The translations under genes were made by a program, and so were the position numbers. The notes below the pieces were generated by a model, which worked only from the letters and a program-made list of their open reading frames with translations, was not told the DNA's origin and searched no databases. A DNA stretch of 64,000 bases. Origin: Deinococcus betulae. GTDB lineage: Bacteria > Deinococcota > Deinococci > Deinococcales > Deinococcaceae. The stretch lies in the NCBI RefSeq assembly GCF_020166395.1, contig NZ_JAIQXU010000003.1, positions 124,001 to 188,000 of the forward strand, in the 5' to 3' direction. Positions 31,787 to 41,614 of the stretch are shown piece after piece (positions within the stretch are counted from its first letter, which is position 1; the number at the start of each line of letters is the position of its first letter).

Positions 31787-32863
31787 TTAGCGCGTGCGGA
31801 AAGTGAAGGTGGTCTGCGACTCGTAAACCTCGCCGGGATTCAGGCGGGTTGAGGGGAAGTCAGGCTGGTTGGGCGAATCGGGGAAATGCTGCGTTTCCAG
31901 GCAGACGGCCGCGTGCCGGGCATGCACCTGACCGCCTTTGCCAGTCACGGCGCCGTCCAGAAAATTGCCGGTGTACACCTGGAGGCCTGGGGCAGTGGTG
32001 GCCACGGTCAATTCACGGCCGCTGGCCGGATGACGCAGCACCGCCGCTGGGCGCAGCGTCCCGGCCGGCCCCCGCACCACGACGTTGTGGTCGTAGCCGC
32101 CGGGCAGCTCAGCCGCATGACGCGCCATAGCTTCTCCCAGCCGCTGGCCGGCGCGGAAGTCCAGCGGCGTGTCCCCCACTGCCCGCACCTCACCAGTCGG
32201 AATACCGCCAGCGAGGGCCGGGGTGTAGTGATCGGCGTGCAGCGTCAGGTCGTGGTCCAGCACCAGTGACCGTGGGGCGGCGCTCAGGTTCCAGTAGGTG
32301 TGGTTGGTCAGATTGACCACCGTGGGCGCGTCGGTCTCGGCGCGGTAAGTCAGAGCCAGGGTGGGGTGCGGGTCGGCGGTCAGGCTGTACGTGACCCAGA
32401 CGCGCATGGTGCCAGGAAAGCCTTCTTCACCGTGCGGGCTCAGGCGAGAAAATGTCACCTGCGGGCCTTGCGGGGTCAGGACAGGCCGCGCCTGCCACAG
32501 CCGCAGATCAAAGCCGCGTGGCCCGCCGTGCAGGGTATGGGGCCCATCGTTGAGGGGCAGCTCAACCACCCGGCCATCTAGCACAAAGCGTCCACCTGCA
32601 ATGCGGTTGGCGTAGCGCCCCACAGTGGCGCCCAGATAAGGCGAAGTGTCGTGGGAAAAGTAGCCTTCGGGCTGCTCATGGCCCAGAACCACATCGCCCA
32701 GCACACCCTCACGGTCCGGAACCTGCACCCCCACCAGGGTCGCGCCAAAATTGGTCAGGGTGACCTGTGCGCCGCCCGGCAAGCTCAGGGTGTAGAGGCA
32801 CACCTCCTGGCCACCGGGCGCCACGCCCCAGCGGCGCGTGTCCAGTGTGCCGGCGGCGCTCAT
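31787..32863 (-). CDS. galM: Aldose 1-epimerase (mutarotase)
   Basis: Interconverts alpha and beta anomers of sugars such as xylose, glucose and galactose. The 358-residue protein contains NFGATLVGVQVPDREG, the NRIAGGRF and HTLHGGPRGFD regions (catalytic His), NLTNHTYWNL (second His), and GGYDHNVVV. The catalytic Glu lies near the C-terminal ETQHFPDSPNQPDFP. It is last gene of the xyl operon, only 6 bp after the xylA stop, and probably speeds xylose anomer supply to the isomerase. Confidence 0.93.
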   Translation of the reverse strand: MSAAGTLDTRRWGVAPGGQEVCLYTLSLPGGAQVTLTNFGATLVGVQVPDREGVLGDVVLGHEQPEGYFSHDTSPYLGATVGRYANRIAGGRFVLDGRVVELPLNDGPHTLHGGPRGFDLRLWQARPVLTPQGPQVTFSRLSPHGEEGFPGTMRVWVTYSLTADPHPTLALTYRAETDAPTVVNLTNHTYWNLSAAPRSLVLDHDLTLHADHYTPALAGGIPTGEVRAVGDTPLDFRAGQRLGEAMARHAAELPGGYDHNVVVRGPAGTLRPAAVLRHPASGRELTVATTAPGLQVYTGNFLDGAVTGKGGQVHARHAAVCLETQHFPDSPNQPDFPSTRLNPGEVYESQTTFTFRTR

Positions 32864-32869
32864 CTGCGC

Positions 32870-34036
32870 CTAGCGTACACCCAGCAGCAGTTCCATGGTC
32901 AGCTGGTCTAGAGCTTCGAGGCCGGGGCCCCGCGCCCCCAGCGCTGCCCGGTCAAAGGTGCGCGCCTTGAGGGCGGCCGCGTTTTCCGGGGAAAAGGTAC
33001 CCGTCAGGGCACTCAGCTCGGCGTCCTCTACGCGGTAGGCCGCCACCGCTGCCTGAATCTCGGCGTCCTGGGCAAACTGCGCGGCCTTCTCTTTCAGAAT
33101 CAGGTAGGTGCGCATGCAGCCGCGCGCAAAGGCCCAGACGCCGGCCTCGTCCTCGGTGCGCAGGGCGTGGGCGTCAAAGTGCTTGGGCCCGGCGTAGCCC
33201 GTGTCTTCCAACAGTTTCACCAGGAAAAAGGCGGCCTTGGGATTCTCGGCGCCAAAGCGCAGGTCCTGGTCAAAGCGGCCCATCTTCTGATCGTTCAGAT
33301 CGATGTGAAAGAGCTTCCCGGCGTCAATCGCCTGTGCCACCGCATGCGGGAACGACAGCCCTGCCATCGTCTCGTGGGCGAACTCGGGGTTCAGACCGAA
33401 CAGGTCTGGCTGGTCCAGCGTGGTGATAAATCCCAGGGCGCTGCCCACGGTGGGCAGGAAGATGTCGGCGCGCGGCTCGTTGGGCTTGGGCTCCAGGGCG
33501 AAGCGGTAGCCGTACCCCTGGGCCTCGCTGTATTCGGCCAGGTAATTCAGGCTGTCCCGGAACCAGGCCAGGGCGTCCAGCAGCTTGCCGCCGGCGTCCA
33601 CCTCGGTGCCCTCGCGCCCGCCCCACAGCACGTAGGTCTGCGCGCCCAGCTCGGCGCCCAGGTCCATGGAGTGCATCGTCTTGTGCAGGGCGTAGGCCCG
33701 CACGCGGGCGTCGGCACTGGTAAAGGCGCCGTCCTTGAACGCTGGGTCGGAAAAGAGGTTGGTGGTGGCCATCGGCACGACCAGGCCGGTGTCCGACAGG
33801 GCCGCCTTGAACTCTCCGACAATCGCGTCTCGCTGCGCCGCTGAGGCGTCAATAGGCACCAGATCGTTGTCGTGGAGGTTGACGCCGTAGGCGCCCAGTT
33901 CGGCCAGTTTGCGCACCAGGTAGGGGGCATTCAGGGCTGGGCGGGTGGCCTCGCCAAAGGGGTCGCGGCCGGGGTTGCCCACGGTCCAGAGGCCAAAGGT
34001 AAAGCGGTCAGCGGGGGTGGGGGTGTAGCTGGGCAT
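32870..34036 (-). CDS. xylA: Xylose isomerase
   Basis: Converts D-xylose to D-xylulose using two divalent metals. The 388-residue protein is of the short class I type found in Streptomyces and Thermus. It shows H55 and D58 ([11 protein letters not shown]), [15 protein letters not shown] with metal ligands, and [19 protein letters not shown] 34036 follows an AAGGAG-type site; the frame extends further through the purine-rich intergenic stretch and is not coding there. It sits between xylB and galM. Confidence 0.95.
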   Translation of the reverse strand: MPSYTPTPADRFTFGLWTVGNPGRDPFGEATRPALNAPYLVRKLAELGAYGVNLHDNDLVPIDASAAQRDAIVGEFKAALSDTGLVVPMATTNLFSDPAFKDGAFTSADARVRAYALHKTMHSMDLGAELGAQTYVLWGGREGTEVDAGGKLLDALAWFRDSLNYLAEYSEAQGYGYRFALEPKPNEPRADIFLPTVGSALGFITTLDQPDLFGLNPEFAHETMAGLSFPHAVAQAIDAGKLFHIDLNDQKMGRFDQDLRFGAENPKAAFFLVKLLEDTGYAGPKHFDAHALRTEDEAGVWAFARGCMRTYLILKEKAAQFAQDAEIQAAVAAYRVEDAELSALTGTFSPENAAALKARTFDRAALGARGPGLEALDQLTMELLLGVR

Positions 34037-34151
34037 AGGGGCTCCTTGGCTGGGTGAAAGGTGATGGGTGATGGAGAGAAGTGGGACTGGCCTTAACCCA
34101 CTCCCCAGAGGGGCAGAGCAGAGAGCCTGGCGCCGCAAGAAAGGAGGTGCC

Positions 34152-35633
34152 TTAGCCCGGCTGCACCGGAAACAATGCCTCCCTTGTGCCGGCGTAGGCA
34201 GCCAGAGCGGCGGTCATCTCCAGAGGGGCCACAGCCGGCAGAGCCGCCGGGCGGGTAGCGTCCAGAGCCGCATTCAGGGTGGGGTGTAGGCCGGCGGCGG
34301 GCATCGCCAGAATGGCTGCGCCGTGGGCCGCGCCGGGGCGGGCGGCCGTGGGCTGCACCGGCAGACCCAGCGCGCCGCTGGCCAGGCCCAGCCACAGGTC
34401 GCTGCGGGCGCCGCCCCCTGTGGACAGCAAGGTGTCCAGCGGCGCCAGGCCGCGCATCACGGCATATGCGTCGGCCAGCGCCGCCACCGAGCCTTCCAAT
34501 ACCGCCCGCACCAGATGGGGCCGCCCGTGGGCCAGGCTTAGGCCCGTAAACGCCGCGCGGGCCGCTGGATTCATCAGGGGACTGCGCTCGCCCGCCAGGT
34601 AGGGCAGGAAGGTCACGCCCTCGGCGCCAGGGGGCACGGCGGCGGCTTCATCCAGCAGTGTGGCAATCGGCACCTCAGGCGCCAATTTGCTGTGCAGCCA
34701 CTCCAGCGACCCCGCCGCCGAGAGGGTCACGCCCAGCAGGTGAAAGCCGCCGTCGGCGTGGGCAAACAGGTGCACCCGGCCCTCCGGGTCAGGGGTGGGC
34801 TGGGCCAGGGGCGCAAAGACCACGCCAGACGTGCCCAGGCTCAGGCTACCCACGCCGGGCCGCGCGGCGGTCAGGCCCAGAGCCACCCCCGCCGCGGCGT
34901 TGTCGCCGCCGCCCGCCACGACCGGTAGGCCTTCGGGCAGCCCAGTGGCGGCGGCCCAGTCGGCGCGCAGGTGGCCCACCACGTCGGTCGAGCGGCGGAC
35001 CTCTGGAAACAGCGCGGCGTCCAGGCCCAGTTCGGCCAGCACGTCTAGGTCCCAGGCGCCGCGCGCCAGATTCAGGGCGCCCACGCCGCTGGCGTCGCTG
35101 GGCTCGGTGGTCGGCACGCCGGTCAGGGCGTACCCCAGGTAATCCTTGGGCAGCAGCGCGCGCCGCACCTGGGCAAACACCCCGGGCTCCTCGTCGCGCA
35201 GCCACAGCAGCTTGGGCAGCTGAAAGCCGGTGACGGCGCGGTTGCCAGTGCGCGCCACCAGCTCAGCGCGGGGAAGGCGGGCTTCTATGGCCCCCACCTG
35301 TGCGCCGGTGCGCTGGTCGTTCCACAGCAGGGCGGGCCGCAGCACTTCGCCCGCCGCGTTCAGGGGCACCAGACCGTGCATCTGGCCGCTGAGGCCCAGG
35401 GCCAGCGGCTCGGCGCCCAGGGCACGCAGATCGTCGGCCAGCTCACGCAGAGCGGCGCGGGTACCGGTCAACCAGTCCTCCGGGCGCTGCTCGGTCCAGC
35501 CGGGGCGCGGGGTCAGCAGCGGGTAGGTGTGGGTGCGCTCGGCAACGACCTCGCCCCCGGCGCTCAGGGCCACCACCTTGACGCCGCTGGTGCCCAGGTC
35601 AGCACCCAGGGTCACAGGTAGTCGGGCCGCCAT
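34152..35633 (-). CDS. xylB: Xylulokinase
   Basis: Phosphorylates D-xylulose to xylulose 5-phosphate, which enters the pentose phosphate pathway. The 493-residue FGGY-family kinase has [15 protein letters not shown] (ATP loop), [37 protein letters not shown] and [11 protein letters not shown] near the C-terminal ATP site. Length is normal. Its ATG shares one base with the ROK gene stop (TAATG), so translation is coupled. Confidence 0.95.
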   Translation of the reverse strand: MAARLPVTLGADLGTSGVKVVALSAGGEVVAERTHTYPLLTPRPGWTEQRPEDWLTGTRAALRELADDLRALGAEPLALGLSGQMHGLVPLNAAGEVLRPALLWNDQRTGAQVGAIEARLPRAELVARTGNRAVTGFQLPKLLWLRDEEPGVFAQVRRALLPKDYLGYALTGVPTTEPSDASGVGALNLARGAWDLDVLAELGLDAALFPEVRRSTDVVGHLRADWAAATGLPEGLPVVAGGGDNAAAGVALGLTAARPGVGSLSLGTSGVVFAPLAQPTPDPEGRVHLFAHADGGFHLLGVTLSAAGSLEWLHSKLAPEVPIATLLDEAAAVPPGAEGVTFLPYLAGERSPLMNPAARAAFTGLSLAHGRPHLVRAVLEGSVAALADAYAVMRGLAPLDTLLSTGGGARSDLWLGLASGALGLPVQPTAARPGAAHGAAILAMPAAGLHPTLNAALDATRPAALPAVAPLEMTAALAAYAGTREALFPVQPG

Positions 35634-36838
35634 TACGCGGCCCCCCCGGCGGCAGCCGTGGCCGGAGCCGCAATGGCGCGCGCCAGCACCTGCGCCGCCG
35701 CGCCGCGTGCGGGCAGCAGCAAGCTGTCCGGCTGCACCTCCACCCGCACGGCGGGCGTGCCGGGGCGGCGGCGGTGGGCGGCGTAAAAGTCCAGCGCGGT
35801 GTCGATCAGGGGCCCGCCCAGCCGGGTCAGGGCCCCACCAATAACAATGTCGCTGGGGTTGAGGGTGTGGTGCAGGTTGACCAGCAGCAGCCCCAGGGCC
35901 TCGCCCGCGCGCTGCAGGGTGACGCCCACCGCCGCCTCGCGCAGCCGGGGGGCCAGCGCCACGTCCAGGGCTTCTTGCACATTCAGGCCCAGCGCCGCGC
36001 GAATGGCCCAGCCGCCCAGCAGGGTTTCCACGCAGCCCCGGTTGCCGCAGTGGCAGTACAGGCCGCCCGGCTGCGCCACCGTGTGCCCCAATTCGCCGGC
36101 CAGCCCGTGCGCGCCGCGCAGCACGTCGGGGCTGCCGCCCAAACGGCCGATCAGGCCCGCGCCGACCCCGCTGCCCAGGCTGATATACGCCAGCAGTTCC
36201 GGCTCGGGCCCCGCGCGCAGGTAGCTTTCGCCAAAGGCTGCCGCGTTGGCCTCGTTGTCCAGAGTGCAGCCGGCCGGCAAGGGCGGCAGATGCGGGTCCA
36301 ACAAATCCAGAAACGGCACGTCTTCCCAGCCCAGGTTGGGGGCGTACAGCAGGCGCTCGCCGCTGGGGTCCACCGGCCCCGGCAGCGCCACTCCCAGCCC
36401 CAGCGGCAGCCGGCCCTGCACGGCGGGATCGGCCCGCAGCGTGGCCAGCAGCTCGGCCAGGGTCTCTACGGCCTGCTGCGGCGTGCTGGTGGGCACTTGA
36501 TGCTGCGCCGAGGCCAGAATGTCGCCCGAAAGCGTGCAGGCCACCGCCCGCACCCCCAGCACGCCCACCTCGGCGCCCAGCAGCACCGGCCCGCTGTCGT
36601 TCAGGCGCAGCTGACGCCCAGGGCGGCCCACCAGCCCCTGTTGCAGGTCGCCTTCGTGCAGCCAGCCCTCAGACAGCAGCTGGCCCACCAGACTGCCTAC
36701 CGTCACCTTGGTCAGGCCGGTGCGCAGCGCGAGGTCGGCGCGGCTCAGGCCTGGGGTGCGCCGCAACAGATTCAAGATGGCCGAACGGTTCAGGTGTTTG
36801 AGGTACGGCTGATCGCCGCCCGTGGGCATCACGGACAT
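35633..36838 (-). CDS. xylR: ROK-family transcriptional regulator of the xyl operon
   Basis: The 401-residue protein has a winged-helix DNA-binding part ([24 protein letters not shown], about 17-75) and a ROK sugar-kinase-like part with the zinc motif [10 protein letters not shown] ([11 protein letters not shown]) and ATP-site-like [10 protein letters not shown]. This is the layout of XylR-type repressors that respond to xylose. It is the first gene of the operon it presumably controls, hence autoregulated. The symbol is assigned from context. Confidence 0.9.
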   Translation of the reverse strand: MSVMPTGGDQPYLKHLNRSAILNLLRRTPGLSRADLALRTGLTKVTVGSLVGQLLSEGWLHEGDLQQGLVGRPGRQLRLNDSGPVLLGAEVGVLGVRAVACTLSGDILASAQHQVPTSTPQQAVETLAELLATLRADPAVQGRLPLGLGVALPGPVDPSGERLLYAPNLGWEDVPFLDLLDPHLPPLPAGCTLDNEANAAAFGESYLRAGPEPELLAYISLGSGVGAGLIGRLGGSPDVLRGAHGLAGELGHTVAQPGGLYCHCGNRGCVETLLGGWAIRAALGLNVQEALDVALAPRLREAAVGVTLQRAGEALGLLLVNLHHTLNPSDIVIGGALTRLGGPLIDTALDFYAAHRRRPGTPAVRVEVQPDSLLLPARGAAAQVLARAIAAPATAAAGGAA

Positions 36839-36869
36839 AAAGCCTCCAGTGGGCTCAAAAGTAAAAAGA

Positions 36870-36879
36870 GTTAACCAAC
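36870..36879. promoter_or_regulatory. Possible ROK repressor half-sites
   Basis: GTTAACCAAC, partly symmetric, lies at the expected start of transcription of the ROK-xylBA-galM operon. XylR operators in other bacteria are also GTT...AAC-type; the match here is short. Confidence 0.3.
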
Positions 36880-36882
36880 AGG

Positions 36883-36911
36883 AGAGTAAAGGGCCGGTGA
36901 ATGCCAGTCAA
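36883..36911 (-). promoter_or_regulatory. Promoter of the ROK-xylB-xylA-galM operon
   Basis: Minus strand: TTGACT (36911-36906), 17-bp spacer, TACTCT (36888-36883). Near-consensus sigma-70 spacing, 45 bp before the start codon. Confidence 0.7.
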
Positions 36912-37182
36912 GAGGGAGGAGGAGGAGGAGAATGACCGTTCCTGGTTTCGGAGCAATGGAGCCGTGCTGCCAGCACTTGAGTGCAGAGAACACCGCTTGC
37001 AATCTCCGAGCATTTCTGCCCCTTGCCCGCCGCCTTGCAAATAAGGCCTCTTTGCACTTTTGTATTTTCGATCTACGAACAGCTTTCAGCCACACAGCGA
37101 GCTACGGGTCAAAAACACTGTTTCTGAGGCAACATTTGCCCTTTTCAGCCCAGTTTCCGCTCATTTGCCGTCTTGAATCAGC

Positions 37183-37211
37183 TTGACAGCGCTTTCAGAT
37201 AGGTTTACGCT
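37183..37211 (+). promoter_or_regulatory. lacI promoter
   Basis: TTGACA (37183-37188), 17-bp spacer, TACGCT (37206-37211). The start codon lies about 60 bp downstream. Confidence 0.75.
37184..37197. promoter_or_regulatory. LacI-type operator over the lacI promoter
   Basis: TGACAGCGCTTTCA, 13 of 14 identical to the perfect palindrome at 38394. It covers the -35 box and spacer, so binding would block lacI transcription: autorepression. Confidence 0.75.
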
Positions 37212-37274
37212 TCAGTCACCTTAAAGACCCATGAAGTGCAGGCGACTGTGGCCTGCAACTGAAGGAGCAGCCCT

Positions 37275-38309
37275 GTGTCTATGCTCGAACCTGTCACCCT
37301 GGCGCATGTGGCGCGTGAAGCGGGCGTTTCGCCCAGCACCGTCTCGCGCATTCTGAACGGCACGGCCAACGTGACGCCAGAAAAACGGGTGCGGGTTGAG
37401 GCCGTGATTGCCCGCCTGAACTTCCGGCCCAATCCGCAGGCCCAGGCACTGGCCGGTGGGCGCAGCCTCAGCATCGGCGTGATTACCCCCAGCCTGCACT
37501 CCACCTTTTACGGCGAAGCCCTGGCGGGCATTGAAGCGGCCCTGGACGACACGCCCTATCACCCTCTGGTGATCAGCGGCCAGTGGCGCACCGAGCGCGA
37601 GCAAGAAGCCCTAGACGTGCTGCTGGCCCGCCGGGTGGACGCCGTGATTCTGCTGGGCGGCATTCTGGACGACGAAATCCTGCAGCATGTGGCCCGCCGC
37701 GTGCCGCTGATTGCTGTGGGCCGCGAGGTGCGGGGCCTGTCCGAGTGCTGCATCGTGCTGGACAACGCAGCGGGCATGCGGCTGGTGGCGCAGCACCTGC
37801 TCTCGCTGGGCCACCGCCAGTTCGCCTACATCAGCGGCGCCGAGCGCCAGAGTGACGCCCTGGAGCGCCGCCACGCCTTCCTGGGCACGCTGCATGCGGC
37901 GGGCCTGACGGTCCCAGACGGCCTGATTCAGGTGGGCAACTACACCGAAGACGGCGGGCGACTGGCCGCCCAGCGCCTGCTGGACACCGGCTTACCCTTT
38001 ACCGCCCTGGCCTGCGCCAACGACCAGATGGCTCTGGGTGCCCGCCTGACCCTGTACCGCGCGGGGCGGCAGGTGCCTGGAGACGTGTCACTGACCGGCT
38101 TTGACGACGTGGTGACCTCCAGCCTGATGACTCCGCCCCTGACCACCGTGCGCCAGGCCATTTACGACATTGGGACAGTGGCCGCCCGCGAGGCACTGAA
38201 TCTGCTCGCCGGTCAGCCGGTGAACCGTCAACTCTTTACCCCCGAACTGGTGGTGCGCGACTCGACCGCGCCGCCACCGTCCCCATCTCCGGCGGAGGCC
38301 CAGGCATGA
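37275..38309 (+). CDS. LacI-family transcriptional regulator
   Basis: The 344-residue repressor has an N-terminal helix-turn-helix (VTLAHVAREAGVSPSTVSRILNG) with hinge helix (RPNPQAQALAGG), then a periplasmic-binding-like sugar domain ending LTGFDDVVTSSLMTPPLTTV. GTG 37275 is chosen because AAGGAG stands seven bases before it. It is followed by the sugar transporter and glycosidase genes, and a palindrome matching LacI-type operators lies both before itself and before the transporter. The inducer is probably a xylo-oligosaccharide or a related sugar. Confidence 0.92.
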   Translation: MSMLEPVTLAHVAREAGVSPSTVSRILNGTANVTPEKRVRVEAVIARLNFRPNPQAQALAGGRSLSIGVITPSLHSTFYGEALAGIEAALDDTPYHPLVISGQWRTEREQEALDVLLARRVDAVILLGGILDDEILQHVARRVPLIAVGREVRGLSECCIVLDNAAGMRLVAQHLLSLGHRQFAYISGAERQSDALERRHAFLGTLHAAGLTVPDGLIQVGNYTEDGGRLAAQRLLDTGLPFTALACANDQMALGARLTLYRAGRQVPGDVSLTGFDDVVTSSLMTPPLTTVRQAIYDIGTVAAREALNLLAGQPVNRQLFTPELVVRDSTAPPPSPSPAEAQA

Positions 38310-38393
38310 CCGGCCCCGCTGGTTAGTCCTGCTTTCCGCTGGCGGCGCCCTTACCTTTTCGTCTTGCCCTTCCGCCTAAACCTGTCCCTCATT

Positions 38394-38407
38394 TGAAAGC
38401 GCTTTCA
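38394..38407. promoter_or_regulatory. LacI-type operator of the transporter/glycosidase operon
   Basis: Perfect 14-bp palindrome TGAAAGCGCTTTCA, 18 bp before the ATG of the sugar-binding protein. It would block transcription initiation or early elongation. Confidence 0.8.
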
Positions 38408-38425
38408 CGACCCCGGAGGTCACCC

Positions 38426-39673
38426 ATGAAAAAAGCCCTTGTGTCCGCTCTCGCCGCCGCCCTGCTGCTGGGTCAGGCCAACGCCCAGGAAAAAGTCACG
38501 CTGACGGTGGCCGCCTTCCCTAGCCTGGACAGCGCCATCAAGGCGATTATTCCGGCGTGGACGAAGCTGCACCCCAACGTCACCATTAAGCTGCAGGCGC
38601 AGGAATTCGCCGACCACCACAACGCCATGACCACCGCGCTGGCCACGGGCCAGGGACTGCCCGATGTGATGGCGCTGGAAATCGGCTACGTGGGCAAGTT
38701 CGCGGAAGGCCAGGGCCTAGAGGACCTGAACAAGGCGCCCTACAGCGCGGTGGCCTCCAAGAAGCTGTTCACGCCTTTTACCATTGCGCAGGCCACCAGC
38801 GCCGATGGCCGCTTTATCGCCATGCCGACCGACATCGGCCCCGGCACCTTCTTCTTCCGCAAGGACGTGCTGGACAAGGCTGGCGTCAACCCCGTGAACA
38901 TGCAGCGCTCGTGGGAGTCGTACATCGCGTCCGGCAAGACCATCAAGGCCAAGACCGGCGCCTACCTGGTGAACACCGCCGCCTCGGTCTACAACGTGAT
39001 TATCCGCACCAACCTCAAGAGCGGCGAGGGCATCTACTTCGACAAGAACAACAACCTGCTTGTCGGCCCTGACAACGCCCGTTTCGTGCGCGCCATGACC
39101 CTGAGTAAGCAGGTACGCGACGCCGGCCTGGACGCCAAGATCGGCGAGTGGAGCAACGAGTGGTACGACGCCTTTAAAAAGGGCACCGTGGCCACGCAGT
39201 TCAGCGGCGCCTGGCTGCAGGGCGCGCTGCAAAACTGGATGGCGCCGGACACCAAGGGCCTGTGGCGCGTGCAGAACCTGCCCGAGCGCGGCTTTGCCTC
39301 GTGGGGCGGCTCGTTCTACGCCATTCCCAGCAAGGCCAAGAACAAGACCTGGGCCTGGGAATTTATCAAGTTCATGACCCTGAACCAGCAGTCGCAGATC
39401 ACGGCTTTCCGTGACAACGGCGCTTTCCCTGCGCTGCTGGCCGCGCAAAAGGACAAGGCCTTTAGCGAGCCCGTGGATTTCCTGGGCGGCCAGAAGGCCC
39501 GCGTGATCTGGCGTGACGCCGCCGCCAAGACCCAGCCGATTGACGTGAACAAGTACGACAGTGTGGCCGACCAGATTATGCAGACCGAGCTGACCAACGT
39601 GCTGGAGCAGGGCAAGGACATCAAGCAGGCCCTGGCCGACGCCCGCGTGCAGATTCTGCGCCGCGCCCGCTAA
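38426..39673 (+). CDS. Sugar ABC transporter, substrate-binding protein
   Basis: Extracellular sugar-binding protein of family 1 (MalE/UgpB type), 415 residues. The signal peptide is MKKALVSALAAALLLGQANAQ; the mature protein has VTLTVAAFPSLDSAIKAIIPAWTKLHPNVTIK and GTFFFRKDVLDKAGVNP typical of the family. No lipobox is seen, so it is probably free in the periplasm. GGAGGT precedes ATG 38426. It is the first structural gene after the LacI operator and, with the two permeases, forms an importer likely for xylo-oligosaccharides. Confidence 0.92.
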   Translation: MKKALVSALAAALLLGQANAQEKVTLTVAAFPSLDSAIKAIIPAWTKLHPNVTIKLQAQEFADHHNAMTTALATGQGLPDVMALEIGYVGKFAEGQGLEDLNKAPYSAVASKKLFTPFTIAQATSADGRFIAMPTDIGPGTFFFRKDVLDKAGVNPVNMQRSWESYIASGKTIKAKTGAYLVNTAASVYNVIIRTNLKSGEGIYFDKNNNLLVGPDNARFVRAMTLSKQVRDAGLDAKIGEWSNEWYDAFKKGTVATQFSGAWLQGALQNWMAPDTKGLWRVQNLPERGFASWGGSFYAIPSKAKNKTWAWEFIKFMTLNQQSQITAFRDNGAFPALLAAQKDKAFSEPVDFLGGQKARVIWRDAAAKTQPIDVNKYDSVADQIMQTELTNVLEQGKDIKQALADARVQILRRAR

Positions 39674-39774
39674 GCCGCGCCAGGCCGCACCGCCCCTGAC
39701 CCGGCGGAGTGCAGGAACACGTCAAGGTGGGGGCGCTGGTCTGGCCCCCACCCCTGTTATCAAAGGAATGCCCC

Positions 39775-40719
39775 ATGTCATACCGTGCCCCGCTGGCCCG
39801 CCCTGCGGAAAGTCGGCGCTGGAGTTACACCCGCTTTCAGCAGCGCCTCGCGCCCTACGTCTTTACCAGCCCCTTTTTCATCCTGTTCGCCATCTTCGGC
39901 CTGTTTCCGCTGCTGTTCAGCCTGTTTCTGGCCTTTCACCTGTGGAATCCGTTAGACGGGCTGGGGAACTGGAAGTTCGTGGGCTTCGAGAACTTTCAGC
40001 TCGCGCTGGACGCCCGCGACCAGTTCTGGGTGGCCCTGAAACACACGGTCTGGATTGGCCTGCTGGCCGGCGTGCCGCAGCATCTGGTGGCGCTGCCGCT
40101 GGCCTTCGTGATTCACCAGTTTCTGCGCCGCTGGCAGGGGGCCATCAGCACGGTCTTGTTTCTGCCGTACATCACCAGCGCGGTGGCCATCACCATCGTG
40201 TTCGGCATGCTGTACAGCGAGCGCCTGGGGCTGCTGAATTACGTGCTGGGCCTGGTGGGCCTGGACCCGGTGCGCTGGCTGGCACAGCCGGAACTGGTGC
40301 CGTATTCGGTGGCGACGGTGGTGTTCTGGCGTTACGTGGGCTGGAACGTCATTCTGTATCTCTCGGGGCTACAGGCCATCAGCGAGGATGTCTACGAGGC
40401 CGCCACGGTGGACGGTGCCAGCGCGTGGCAGAAATTCCGGTTCATTACCCTGCCATTGCTGCGCCCCATGATGTTCTACGCCTTCACGCTGACCATCGTG
40501 GGCAACATGCAGCTGTTCGAAGAACCGTTCATTCTGACCGGCCAGGGTGGCGGCAGCGGCGGCGCGGCCCTGACGAGCGCCATGCACATCTTCAACACCG
40601 GCTTCCGCGACCTGGACATGGGCTACGCCTCGGCCATGAGCTGGCTGCTGTTCCTGGCGATTTTTGTGCTGAGCATGGTCAACAACTACCTCTTCTCGCG
40701 TGACGGAGGCCGCTCGTGA
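39775..40719 (+). CDS. Sugar ABC transporter permease (MalF/UgpA type)
   Basis: The 314-residue membrane protein has six predicted helices and the EAA loop EAATVDGASAWQKFRFITLPLL that docks the ATPase. ATG 39775 follows an AAAGGAAT site. It lies 101 bp after the binding-protein gene and overlaps the next permease by four bases (GTGA). No ATPase gene is in the cluster, so a shared MsmK/UgpC-type ATPase coded elsewhere is expected. Confidence 0.93.
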   Translation: MSYRAPLARPAESRRWSYTRFQQRLAPYVFTSPFFILFAIFGLFPLLFSLFLAFHLWNPLDGLGNWKFVGFENFQLALDARDQFWVALKHTVWIGLLAGVPQHLVALPLAFVIHQFLRRWQGAISTVLFLPYITSAVAITIVFGMLYSERLGLLNYVLGLVGLDPVRWLAQPELVPYSVATVVFWRYVGWNVILYLSGLQAISEDVYEAATVDGASAWQKFRFITLPLLRPMMFYAFTLTIVGNMQLFEEPFILTGQGGGSGGAALTSAMHIFNTGFRDLDMGYASAMSWLLFLAIFVLSMVNNYLFSRDGGRS

Positions 40720-41612
40720 CCACGCAACCCCTGAAAACAGCCGTTCCCGCCCCGCGCCGCCCCCGCCTGCGGCTGCCAGTGGGCCGCGCCGGGCTGTGGC
40801 TGCTGGTGGGCCTGGCCTGCTTCCTGTCGGTCATCCCCTTTTACCTGATGTTCGTCTGGGCGACCCTGCCCAGCGCCGAAGTGTTCTCGGTGCCGCCCAA
40901 GTTCTGGTTCAGCGACCAACTGGTGGGCAACTTCCAGAAGATGATGGACGCGACCGGCGGGCTGGCGCTGCGCCACTTCTGGAACAGCCTGTACATCGCC
41001 ATCATGGCCACCCTCACCACGCTGTTTTTCTGCTCCCTGGCGGGCTTTGCCTTTGCCATGTACGACTTCCGGGGCAAGCGGTTTCTCTTCGGCTTCATCC
41101 TGCTGACCATGCTCATTCCGCCGCTGGTCATGGACATCCCCAGCTTCCTGGTCATGAACAACTTCCTGCAGTGGGTGGGCGAACCGCGCGCGCTGTGGGT
41201 GCCGGGCATGGCCAACGCCTTCGGGATTTTCCTGATGCGCCAGTACATCGGTTCAGCCCTGCCCCGGCAACTGGTCGAGGCCGCGCGCATCGACGGCGCC
41301 ACCGAATTCGGCATCTACTGGCGGGTCGTCTTGCCGCTGATCCGGCCCATCCTGGCCACCCTGGGCGTGGTGACGTTCGTGGGCTCGTGGAACAACTTCA
41401 AGGGCGCGCTGATCATGAAACTCAGCGACGGGCCCATCATGACCCTCCCGCTGTCGCTGCGCAAAATCACGGGCGGCGCCACGAACATCAACGTGGACTG
41501 GGGCGCCAACCTGATGATGGTGGTGCTGACGGTGCTACCGCTGCTGATTCTGTTTCTGCTGGCCAGTCGCCAGGTGATCAGCGGCCTGACGAGCGGCGCG
41601 GTGAAGGACTGA
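40716..41612 (+). CDS. Sugar ABC transporter permease (MalG/UgpE type)
   Basis: The 298-residue partner permease has about six membrane helices and the EAA loop EAARIDGATEFGIYWRVVLP. GTG start overlaps the previous gene. It pairs with the upstream permease to form the channel. The next gene, a secreted glycosidase, begins two bases after its stop. Confidence 0.93.
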   Translation: MTTQPLKTAVPAPRRPRLRLPVGRAGLWLLVGLACFLSVIPFYLMFVWATLPSAEVFSVPPKFWFSDQLVGNFQKMMDATGGLALRHFWNSLYIAIMATLTTLFFCSLAGFAFAMYDFRGKRFLFGFILLTMLIPPLVMDIPSFLVMNNFLQWVGEPRALWVPGMANAFGIFLMRQYIGSALPRQLVEAARIDGATEFGIYWRVVLPLIRPILATLGVVTFVGSWNNFKGALIMKLSDGPIMTLPLSLRKITGGATNINVDWGANLMMVVLTVLPLLILFLLASRQVISGLTSGAVKD

Positions 41613-41614
41613 GG

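Larger units (their letters stand above)
36839..37274. other. Divergent control region of the xyl island
   Basis: It contains the ROK-gene promoter on the minus strand, a polypurine run (36911-36930), a stretch of lower GC than elsewhere (about 36935-37180) with no believable gene, and the lacI promoter-operator on the plus strand. Short frames here have poor codon character. Confidence 0.7.

Noticed and set aside
36932..37186. 84-codon frame in the xyl control region
   Set aside because: Low GC, no ribosome site, overlaps the lacI promoter.
40700..41614. 5' extension of the GH-A-type hydrolase over the second permease
   Set aside because: The permease reading frame is clear, and the hydrolase has a signal peptide starting at 41615.
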